Assembly (NCBI GenBank): GCA_024644125.1
Contig: JAHELQ010000001.1
Span: 1-54,192 of the forward strand
From: Candidatus Aminicenantota bacterium
GTDB taxonomy: Bacteria > Acidobacteriota > Aminicenantia > UBA2199
Direction of reading: 5' to 3'
Length of the DNA stretch: 54,192 bases
Of the stretch, positions 35,998-45,300 are shown one piece after another. Under the pieces are notes generated by a model. It made no database searches and had not been told where the DNA came from. It saw only the letters and a list, made by a program, of their open reading frames with translations. A program made the translations under genes and the position numbers. Numbering within the stretch: position 1 is the first letter of the stretch; every line of letters starts with the position of its first letter.

Positions 35998-38900
35998 GTC
36001 GCGCTCCTTTTTTCTTGTTCAAACGCTGCCGTTTCAAATCTTTGCCTCTCGTCATCGAATCGATCCTCGTTTTTTCGATATCCGCGGCCTGCTGTCCGTG
36101 GGATTCTCCAGTTAGAAATTTCGATAAAGAATAGATAGATGGAAACCTGAACAGGGTTGTGACCGAAACATCCTTCCCCAACCTCTCTTTCAACTTTTCG
36201 TGCAGAGTGACGATTTTCAGGGAATTCCCGCTGATTTCAAAAAAATTGTCGTGAATGCCCACCTTTTCCAATCCCAAAACCTCTTTCCAGGCCTCGGCGA
36301 TGGCAGTCTCCAAATCGTCGCGGGGAGCCACAAATTGTCTGGAAGAATCCATGCGCGTTCCCGATTGTTTCAGTTTGGCGATATCCACTTTCCCTCCGAC
36401 TGTGAGAGGCATAACGTCAAGACTGACAAATTCGGCGGGAATCATATATTCGGGAAGTCTCTCCCCGAGCCAGGCCCTCAACGAACCGGTTTCGAGTTCT
36501 TCGCTCATTACGATATAGGCCCTAAGGAACTTTTCTCCATTTTCAACGATGGGTAATACCTTGGTCTGAAGAATAGACGGATTATGATGAAGGCAGGTCT
36601 CGATCTCTCCGGGCTCGATACGGTATCCACTAATTTTTATTTGTTTGTCGATTCGTCCTAGAAACTCGATGTCGCCGTTATCCAGCCACCGGGCCAAATC
36701 TCCGGTCCGGTAAAGATATCCATTTGAGCCGAACGGGTCGGTTATGAATTTTTCCGCTGTGAGATCAGGATGGTTCAGATACCCTCTGGCCACACCGTCG
36801 CCCCCTACCAGTAATTCGCCGGCCAAACCCGGCGGGCATAAAGAACTATTCCGGTCCACAATATAGGCTGTGGAATTGGCAATGGGCCTTCCAATAGGAA
36901 CTATCCCCTCCTTCACATCTTTTATCCGGCAAAAAGTCGAATATGTCGTGTTTTCTGTAGGCCCATACATGTGAATGAACGAGGTAGCCGGCGCCATGTG
37001 AAGTTGGCGTTTCACTTTCGCAGGATCGATAACATCGCCTCCCACCAGGATAGATGAAAGGGATGCAAACAATTCCGGTTCCTGATCGGTCAAGCGCATG
37101 AACAACGGTGTTGACATGAAGAGAACGTCGATTGCCAATCGCCGGAGCTCGATCTTCAAACGGGACGCTTCGAGTATGGACTCTTTATCTATTAAACAGA
37201 GACGCATACCGTTGGCGAGCGATCCCCATATTTCAAACGTGGACGCGTCGAACTCCAGCGCCCCAGTCTGCAACAAATGTGTGCCGGGTGAAAATTCCAG
37301 GTAATTGGTATTCCGTATCAACCTGACGATATGTTTATGGTTCACCATCACGCCTTTGGGATTTCCAGTGGAACCAGAAGTATAAATGATGTATGCCAAT
37401 TGAGACGGATCTCCGGTAAGTTCCAAATCTCTCTTCTCCGGCTCTGCCGTCATTTGGGAAATTGAATACTGTTCGACGACCAGTTCTTCACCGCTATGTT
37501 GATGAGTGGTGAGCAAAAGCTTCGCCTTTGTATCCGCCAGCATGAATTTTTGGCGGCCGGAGGGGTAAGATGGATTGACCGGTAAATAGGCGGCCCCAAC
37601 CGTCAGAATCGCAAAGATGCCGACAATCATCTCCAGACACGGCCCAGACATGATGGCGACAATATCCCCTGCTTCGATTCCTTTTTGAACCAATACCGAG
37701 GACAGCGTCCGTGCTTGATCCGCCAGCTCACGGTATGTCAATTGCCCGCCGCCATACGAAACCGCAATCCAATCGGGAAATTCTTCGACTTGTTCCCATA
37801 CCAGTCGATGCACAGTGCTTTGCCGTGGGTATTCTGTAGCAGTGTGATTCAGATCTTCCAAAATCCACTCCTTCGCCTCCGGCGACACTATGTCGATGTC
37901 TCCGATTTTCAGATGGTGATTTGCAAATACCGCGTTCAATATATCTTTGTAAATCCCGGCAAATCTCTCGATACTTTGGGGACGGTACAGGGTGGAAGTA
38001 TATTCTACCGTCAAGAATAGTTGATCGGTCATTTCTGTCATCGTGAAGTTCAAATCGAATTTTGATCGATTCAGATTGATTCGCTCCGCCTGCTGCCGGT
38101 TCACTTTGTCGGATGATTTTTTTATGAGATGATAGGAGAAAACCACATCAAACAAGGGATTACGGCTGGTGTCCCGTTGAAGTTCAAGGTGTTCCACCAG
38201 ATCCTCAAATGGATATTCCTGGTTCTCCATGGCCTGGAGCAAAAGTTTTTTGACCTGCTGGAGGAATTGAGCGAAGGGAATGTCGTCCTTCACAGTGATT
38301 CGCAACGGCAATGTATTGACAAACATTCCGATGATATGTTCGAGATCGTCATGACGCCTCCCTGCCACCGGAGTTCCGACCACCAGGTCTTGCTGGCCGC
38401 TCAGCTTATATAATAGTATATAATATGCAGCCAACGAAGCCATAAATCCTGTGACTTCCTGCCTGGCGCATAGCTCCTGAAGTCTGTTCAATTCATCCCC
38501 CCCCCAGGGAAACCGCTTTGTATCCCCGGAGAAATCCCGGATAACAGGCCTTGGGTAATCGGTTGCCATATCCAATGTCTGCATGGGGCTATCGAACGCT
38601 TCCAACCAGAATGCCTTCTGCTTTCCCAGGGTATCACGATGCATTTCATTGGCCTGCCAGAGCGCGTAATCCACATAGCGAACCGGGAGCTCCGGCAACG
38701 GCTGGCCCCGGTGAATCGATAAGAAATCACGTTGCAGGATATCCAACGATAATCCGTCGGCGATGATGTGATGCATATCCACCAACAATTGTAGTCTACC
38801 GTCGTCTCCTTCCAGCAATCCGACCCTGAACAATGGCGGATGGGCTAAATCGAATGGCCGGATAAATTCGTCATAGGACTGAACCCTCCCGATAAAGACA

Positions 38901-40930
38901 TCGATACGGTCAACTACACGTTGCACCGGTCGTCCGTTATGTATAGTGATATAGGTTCTCAAGCCATCGTGCCGTTCAACCAACTTCCCGATGACTCTAC
39001 CGATGGTAGCCGGATCTCTCCCTTCGGGCAACAGAATGATTTGAGGAAGATTGTAACTGGCGCCCACCCCGTCCATTTTTTGCAATACATACAACCGTGA
39101 CTGAGCCGGCGTGAGAGGGTAATAGTCTCTTTTTTCGGTTGCGGTAATGGGAGTGAATTCTTCACGGGCCATATCTTTTATGAGGAGAGCTTGCTTCTCG
39201 ATGGTATTTTGCTTGAACGCGGCGCCCAGCGATAATTTGAGATTGAAGCGGCTATGGATTTTCGTTATGAGGGTCATCATGTTTAACGAATTGCCTCCAG
39301 CGTTGAAGAACGTGTCGGTGACTCCGAATTTGTCTGTTTTCAATACCTCGGCCCAAACGCTCTTTAGATCCTCTTCAATCCGGTCGCGGGGTTCTACGAA
39401 GTCCTCGTCCGACGGCACAAGTTCCGCAAGAGCGGTAAAATCGATTTTTCCGTTCGGCTTCCGGGGAAACGTTTCCAGTTTGACAATTTTCGCCGGAATC
39501 ATGTAGTCTGGAAGCTGCCGCCGCGCATCCACCATCAACTGCCGCTCTATTTGGGCAGTTTCTCCGGTATTGATTACAAACGCGACCAAACGGTGATTCT
39601 CCCCAGGGAGTTCCTGTTTGATTACCGCCACCTCCCGCACATCATTCGATCGCGCGAGAACGCTCTCGATCTCTTCCAGCTCGATGCGCATGCCCCGAAT
39701 CTTGACTTGCCGGTCCACACGGCCCGTCAATTCCAGATTGCCGTCCGGCAACAAACGCCCCAGATCGCCGGTTTTATATATCAAATCACCGGGATCGTCG
39801 CTGAAGGGATTTGGAATAAAACTTGCTCGGTTTAATTCAGGATTGTTCAGATATCCCAACGAGCGGTACGGAGTACGAATATACACTTCCCCCACCATTG
39901 ATTGCTGGCAAATTTCCATCTGTTCATCCAATACAATCACGCGCGAGCCGGGAATCGGTTTTCCCACCGGCATATTGGAGCGGAGTACATCGTCCGCCGA
40001 GATCCGGTAAAAAAGTTTTGCCAGAGTGGTCTCTGTGGGACCGTATATATTGACCAATTGCACCCGGGAACCGATCCGCGCATACCATTGGCCCAATTCC
40101 GATGGGATGATGCGTTCGCCTGCCATCAACACATACCGCAATTGAGGAAATTGGTTCTGCCGCAAATTGCCGTTATTTACAATGCGAAAAATCGAAGGGA
40201 CACAATGGATGAGGCGTACGCCGGATTGTTCGATCCATTGGCTCAGGAGTTCTCCGTCGTAAACAATGTCTTTTTTTGGAGGTATGCACACTGCGGCTCC
40301 AGCGCACAGCGGCATCAGGACATCGCGCATATAGACATCAAATCCCGGAGTCGTCAACTGACTGACCCGGAAGGATTCATCGACTCCAAACTCTTCGATT
40401 TCCCACTCGATAAAATGGAGTAGCCCTTTGTTTCTACCGACCACCCCTTTGGGCGTCCCGGTGGTGCCCGAGGTAAAATATATATAAACCGGCCCCTCCC
40501 GATCGAAACTCGGAGGCTGGTAGGACGTACTCTCAGTATCGGACGCAGAATCGATCACATCGTTGAACATCAGGCATTGGGCAATCGGAGGATGTTCCAG
40601 GCGGCCGCAGATGACGGTTCGCAAATCAACGGCTTCGATCAGGGCCCCCAGCCGTCCGTCGGGCAGGGCGGTATCCAGCGGCACAAACGCGCACCCGGCC
40701 TTGAGGACCCCAACCAGGGCGACAATCAAATTCATCTTGTCTTCCATTAACAAACCGATGAAGGTTCCGGGAACAATGCCGTTTTTTTGCAAGCTTGCGG
40801 CAATCCTTCCGGCTTTCTCGTCCAGCTCGGCATAGGTCATCACCCGCTCGCCGCATTCCAGTGCAATATTCTTAGAGTGGGCGGATAGGCTATTCAGCAG
40901 TTTTTCTTCAATGGTGTTCACTTTCATCAT
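35987..40930 (-). CDS. NRPS, two modules: A-T-C-A-T
   Basis: 1647 residues from ATG 40930, chosen because AGGAGA (40940-40935) precedes it; a longer frame from 40978 would overlap the C-domain gene. A1: FTSGTTG near 154, code read as DVRHLAILAK, not assigned; it begins the protein, so its C domain is the preceding free-standing one. T1: GGNSL, Ser 548. C (about 575-1020): HHIIADG near 720, of the type that joins L-donors. A2: TSGSTG near 1189, code DAFFLGMTYK with the ENTT-Y pattern of branched aliphatic (Val/Ile/Leu-like) domains. T2: SGNSL, Ser about 1570, close to the C terminus. With no C domain after T2, the chain passes directly to the KS of the next protein. Confidence 0.96.
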   Translation of the reverse strand: MMKVNTIEEKLLNSLSAHSKNIALECGERVMTYAELDEKAGRIAASLQKNGIVPGTFIGLLMEDKMNLIVALVGVLKAGCAFVPLDTALPDGRLGALIEAVDLRTVICGRLEHPPIAQCLMFNDVIDSASDTESTSYQPPSFDREGPVYIYFTSGTTGTPKGVVGRNKGLLHFIEWEIEEFGVDESFRVSQLTTPGFDVYMRDVLMPLCAGAAVCIPPKKDIVYDGELLSQWIEQSGVRLIHCVPSIFRIVNNGNLRQNQFPQLRYVLMAGERIIPSELGQWYARIGSRVQLVNIYGPTETTLAKLFYRISADDVLRSNMPVGKPIPGSRVIVLDEQMEICQQSMVGEVYIRTPYRSLGYLNNPELNRASFIPNPFSDDPGDLIYKTGDLGRLLPDGNLELTGRVDRQVKIRGMRIELEEIESVLARSNDVREVAVIKQELPGENHRLVAFVINTGETAQIERQLMVDARRQLPDYMIPAKIVKLETFPRKPNGKIDFTALAELVPSDEDFVEPRDRIEEDLKSVWAEVLKTDKFGVTDTFFNAGGNSLNMMTLITKIHSRFNLKLSLGAAFKQNTIEKQALLIKDMAREEFTPITATEKRDYYPLTPAQSRLYVLQKMDGVGASYNLPQIILLPEGRDPATIGRVIGKLVERHDGLRTYITIHNGRPVQRVVDRIDVFIGRVQSYDEFIRPFDLAHPPLFRVGLLEGDDGRLQLLVDMHHIIADGLSLDILQRDFLSIHRGQPLPELPVRYVDYALWQANEMHRDTLGKQKAFWLEAFDSPMQTLDMATDYPRPVIRDFSGDTKRFPWGGDELNRLQELCARQEVTGFMASLAAYYILLYKLSGQQDLVVGTPVAGRRHDDLEHIIGMFVNTLPLRITVKDDIPFAQFLQQVKKLLLQAMENQEYPFEDLVEHLELQRDTSRNPLFDVVFSYHLIKKSSDKVNRQQAERINLNRSKFDLNFTMTEMTDQLFLTVEYTSTLYRPQSIERFAGIYKDILNAVFANHHLKIGDIDIVSPEAKEWILEDLNHTATEYPRQSTVHRLVWEQVEEFPDWIAVSYGGGQLTYRELADQARTLSSVLVQKGIEAGDIVAIMSGPCLEMIVGIFAILTVGAAYLPVNPSYPSGRQKFMLADTKAKLLLTTHQHSGEELVVEQYSISQMTAEPEKRDLELTGDPSQLAYIIYTSGSTGNPKGVMVNHKHIVRLIRNTNYLEFSPGTHLLQTGALEFDASTFEIWGSLANGMRLCLIDKESILEASRLKIELRRLAIDVLFMSTPLFMRLTDQEPELFASLSSILVGGDVIDPAKVKRQLHMAPATSFIHMYGPTENTTYSTFCRIKDVKEGIVPIGRPIANSTAYIVDRNSSLCPPGLAGELLVGGDGVARGYLNHPDLTAEKFITDPFGSNGYLYRTGDLARWLDNGDIEFLGRIDKQIKISGYRIEPGEIETCLHHNPSILQTKVLPIVENGEKFLRAYIVMSEELETGSLRAWLGERLPEYMIPAEFVSLDVMPLTVGGKVDIAKLKQSGTRMDSSRQFVAPRDDLETAIAEAWKEVLGLEKVGIHDNFFEISGNSLKIVTLHEKLKERLGKDVSVTTLFRFPSIYSLSKFLTGESHGQQAADIEKTRIDSMTRGKDLKRQRLNKKKGARHES

Positions 40931-40949
40931 AAGCTCTCCTTTAGAGGTT

Positions 40950-42326
40950 CTATTCCAGAGGTTGATTGAAGTCGTCAATCAAAACCTTACGTTGTTGAGG
41001 CCGCCCGGCGATCTCCAATTGACCTACCAGTATCTCTCCTGCGGTCAACACCTGGCGGATAATGCTCATCAATTGCTCCCCTACCTGGGACATCACACGG
41101 CGATCGATTGCCAACGCGTTGAAATCCAGGCGCACAAGGAAATTCAAATCCGGCACCACCTTCACGCTTAAATCAAAACTGGTATGGGCGAAGGAATCGA
41201 TATTCATTAATTGCGTTCCCTTATTTTCACGATTTTTTTCTACAGGATAACTGTCGAAGGAAACGATATGGTCGAACAAATCTTGCTTATGGGGTGTCAA
41301 TGCCTGGATATCCCCCAAAGGGAAATAATGGTGCGCCTCACCCTCGATGTGTTCGTTTTGTACGTTTTGCAAGACGTGAACAATCGTCATGCTGTCGTCA
41401 AAACGGATCCGCCGGGGAACAGTGTTGATGAACAACCCCAGCATCGTTTCTATGCCCGGTATTTCACCAGGGCGCCCGGAGACGACTGATCCGAAGATCA
41501 CATCGGTCACTCCATTGAATTTTGCCAGCGTGATCCCCCACATCGTTTGGGAAAAAATATTCATGGTGATTCGGTTGTTACGGACAAACCGTTGCAATAA
41601 CCGCAGATGATCTTGATCCAGGTGATATGACAACATTGCCTTCTTGTATCCGCTGCTCTGCCCTTGCAGCAGTGTTCTTCCCGGAGCCCCGGTTAGTTTG
41701 TTGTAATGAGCGAGATAGCGTCGCCAATATTCGCGGGAGGTAAGCCGGTCCTGCTTCTCCAACCATTCAATGTAATTGCGGAACGGAATGGCCGCTGCCA
41801 GGTTTGGTCGCCGGTTTTCCCGCATACTATTGTACATTTCAAAGAACTCGGACACGATAATTCCGGTACACCAGCCGTCCATCAAAATATGATGGTGGCT
41901 CCAGACAAACTCAAATTCCCGGTTTCCAAGATGGAACACCGCCACCCGCATCAACACATCCTTCGTTAAGTGGAATGGCTTGTGCACATCGTCCAGTCTA
42001 TATTTTTCAAGGAAGAGTTGCCGCTCGCGCCCGGTACCCATAGTCGCCAGATCTTCGTAATGAAACAGACATTTACGGCGATTCAACACCACTTGCAGAG
42101 GTTTCTCCCGGTCCTGGTAAACAAAGGCCGTGCGTAGAATATCATGCCTCTCGAACAACGCATCGAGACTTTTCTCGATTAGATCCGGTTCAAATTCGCC
42201 TTGAAGCCGGAACGAAGCTTGCTCGAAATAGGCTGTGCTATGCTCTTCCATCACGGAGTGCAGAAGCATCCCCTCCTGCATTGGGGTCAATGGGTAAATA
42301 TCCTGTATATTTCCTTTTGGTTTCAT
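40950..42326 (-). CDS. Free-standing condensation domain of the D-donor (DCL) type
   Basis: 458 residues, a complete C domain and nothing else. The N-terminal IQDIYPLTPMQEGMLLHS is the acceptor docking (COM) plus C1 motif of domains that follow an epimerisation domain. The active-site motif is SHHHILMDGW with catalytic His. SVVSGRP and the GLFINTVP region are typical of DCL domains. The preceding gene ends with an E domain and a COM-donor-like tail, so this protein should join that D-residue to the residue loaded by A1 of the next protein. It lies 18 bases after the upstream gene and 19 before the next. In most systems this domain would be fused to the following A domain. Confidence 0.93.
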   Translation of the reverse strand: MKPKGNIQDIYPLTPMQEGMLLHSVMEEHSTAYFEQASFRLQGEFEPDLIEKSLDALFERHDILRTAFVYQDREKPLQVVLNRRKCLFHYEDLATMGTGRERQLFLEKYRLDDVHKPFHLTKDVLMRVAVFHLGNREFEFVWSHHHILMDGWCTGIIVSEFFEMYNSMRENRRPNLAAAIPFRNYIEWLEKQDRLTSREYWRRYLAHYNKLTGAPGRTLLQGQSSGYKKAMLSYHLDQDHLRLLQRFVRNNRITMNIFSQTMWGITLAKFNGVTDVIFGSVVSGRPGEIPGIETMLGLFINTVPRRIRFDDSMTIVHVLQNVQNEHIEGEAHHYFPLGDIQALTPHKQDLFDHIVSFDSYPVEKNRENKGTQLMNIDSFAHTSFDLSVKVVPDLNFLVRLDFNALAIDRRVMSQVGEQLMSIIRQVLTAGEILVGQLEIAGRPQQRKVLIDDFNQPLE

Positions 42327-42344
42327 ATTCGTTTCCCGATGACC

Positions 42345-45300
42345 CTACTCCCCTACAAGAGAACCGATATGCTCCAGATCTTCCATCGAAAGGTCTTTGT
42401 ATGAAAAATCCGCCGGAGTCATCTCTCTCTCGCCTCGGGAAGAACAGAAATCGATCGTCTGCTTCAATTGCCCGGCAAACGTATCCAACAATCTTTCAAT
42501 ATCGTCGCCCTGAAATAGTTTTTCGCTGAACGAGGCGGTGATGTGCAGTTTACCTCCAATCACGATGCAGATGATATCCAATAAATATTCCCGTTGCTGA
42601 TCGAGGCTATGAGCCTGGCCGGTTGTGCTGTCCGCGATGACGCGGAAGGGCAATTCGGTGGTGTCCCTGTCGAATTGTCCCAGGTAATTGAAACTGACCT
42701 GGGGACCGGTTGTTGCCTTTAACGAAGACTTCGTCCCGGAACTCAAATATTTTAAAATCCCATAACCGATACCTTTTCGGGGGACCCGGCGCAACATCTC
42801 CTTTGTGTCGATAATATGGCGATCCAGCGATTGTGTCCCGTCTGATGTGAGCGACACCGGAAACACGCTGGTAAACCATCCGACAGTGCGCTGAACAGCG
42901 ATCTCTTCGAACAATTCTTCGCGTCCATGCCCTTCCAGGGCCACCAACAACCCGCTCTGCCCCCAGTGTTCGTTCACCGCGAGAGCCAACGCCGCCAACA
43001 GCAAATCGTTCATCTCAGTTCCAAACGCTTCATGCGCTCCGGTCAGGAGCGCTTCGGTATGTTCGACATCGAGCGCCACTGTTTTAGTTTGTTGATCTTT
43101 TACGAAATTCTCGGATTCATTGGCCTCCACAGGCAAATGGGCGCCGCCGGCATTCAAGACTCTGTACCAATAATCGAATTCTTCCTGTAGCGAGGACTCA
43201 TCTGCAAATTGCCGCAGCCGGTTTGCCCACGCTTTGATGGAAGAAGATTTCGACTGCAATTGCAGCGGCGTGCCCTGTTTGAGTTGGAGGTACAACTCAG
43301 CGATGTCTTCGAATAAAATTCGCCAGGACACACCGTCCACCACTAAATGGTGGATGACAATCAAAAGCCTATCCCCTTCATCCAGATGGAAGAGCCCGAT
43401 CTTCATCAACGGACCGTGTTCCAGATTGATTCGAGCTTGAACACCGTTCGCTTTTTCCACCAATGCCGCAGTCGGATCGCATTCATCCCGGAGATCGAAC
43501 TCTTCGATATGGACCGGCATCAGGTCATCGACAATCTCTGCGACTATCACCCCTTCATGTTCCCGAAACACCGTTCTAAGGGCGTCATGGTGTGACTGCA
43601 GGCGCTTGAATATCTTTTCCAACTTGGCTCGATCTAAACGCTCCTCCAGTTGAAGCGCCACCGCCTGATTGTAATGATGCTTGTCGATGATGATTTTTTC
43701 GAAGAATTCCGCCTGGCTGGGAAGGAGGGGAACGGACCCGGAGATTACGCCTGATTCTTTTTTTTGTGTGTTTGCAGTCACCATCGGCGCCAACTGCGCG
43801 ATGACCGGATGCCGGAACAGATCGCTCATTTTGAGTTTATATCCCGCTTTGTTCAAACGCGAGATGATCTGGATGGCTTTGATAGAATCGCCGCCAATGG
43901 AGAAGAAGTTTTCGTTGATTCCGATCTCTTTTCGTCCCAACACCTCTTGCCAGACTTTGGCCAACTCCTTCTCGACCGGCGACTGTGGCTCTTGAAAATC
44001 TTCGCCCGCCGTTCCAGTTGCGGAAATATCCATATTCGCCAATGCCCGGCGATCCAGTTTGCCTCCGGGAGTTTTGGGCATTTCATGCAAATATAGAAAC
44101 GATACCGGAATCATATACTCCGGCAACCGTTCCCGGCAATATGAAGCGAGATCATATTCATCCAGAGGATTTTTCGCTGTATAAAAGGCAACCAGGAACG
44201 CTCCGCCGGTTTCATCTTTGCGGTCCATCACCACAGCGTCATCCACGAACTTATATTCCCGTATTCTATTCTCTATCTCCCCCAATTCAATGCGAAAGCC
44301 GCGAATCTTCACTTGATGATCGATCCGCCCATGGAAAACCAATACCCCAGATTGGGAAAACGCCGCCAGATCTCCGGTTTTGTAGAGCCTTGCAAAGCAG
44401 CCATCATTGCCTTCGGCGAACGGATTTTCGATAAATTTATCATGTGTGGCTTCAGGATTGTTAAGATACCCGCGGCACACTCCGGCGCCGGAAATAACCA
44501 GCTCGCCGCGAATCCCAACCGGTTGAAGACGGAGATATTTGTCAACCACGTAACATGTGGTGTTGGCAATGGGTCTTCCCAAACTCACAGATTCAGGTCC
44601 ACAAGAGCATGCGACGGCATCGATGGTCGTCTCGGTCGGCCCATATTGGTTGAAGAGCGGATATCCCAATTCCAGCAATTGGTCTTTGACATGATTATCC
44701 AGCTTTTCTCCGCCGGAAATCACCACCTTCAACGCCGGAAGGCGCTTTTCGCCCAGGAGCATTTCTTTCAATAACGACGGTACGGCGTTGATGATTTCGA
44801 TCTCGTTCCGGCGCATGAAAGTGAGAAATTCCTCTTTATCGGTCAACAACCTCCGGTTGGTGAGAAACACGGTACCTCCATGCGCCAGAGTACCGAAGAT
44901 CTGTTCGACGCTGGGATCAAACGTATAACTGGTCATCGTCAAAACCTTTGTCCCATTGCCGACCTTATAGGTATCGCCATACCAGAGAAGGGTGTTGGCG
45001 GCGTTGCGCTGCTCGATCATCACCCCCTTCGGCGTACCGGTGGACCCCGATGTATAAATTATGTACGCCAGATCGGCTGCTTCGCCCGCATCCGGCGGAT
45101 CATGTTCAGGATACGAGGCGATGACCTCTTGCAATTGATCTTGCAATACGATCTCCCTTGCGATTCTCCTGTCCTTTTTTTGATCCCGCCGAACAAACGC
45201 GATGCCCGGGATTGTCTCCAATATATCGTCTGAAGGCAACGATCGCCCATTCTCGATATATTTTACCACCAACTCCGTAAACACGGTTTCCCCTTCGCTA

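Noticed and set aside
40930..40978. Longer N terminus for the A-T-C-A-T protein from 40978
   Set aside because: It would overlap the free C-domain gene, while ATG 40930 has a good AGGAGA site just upstream.
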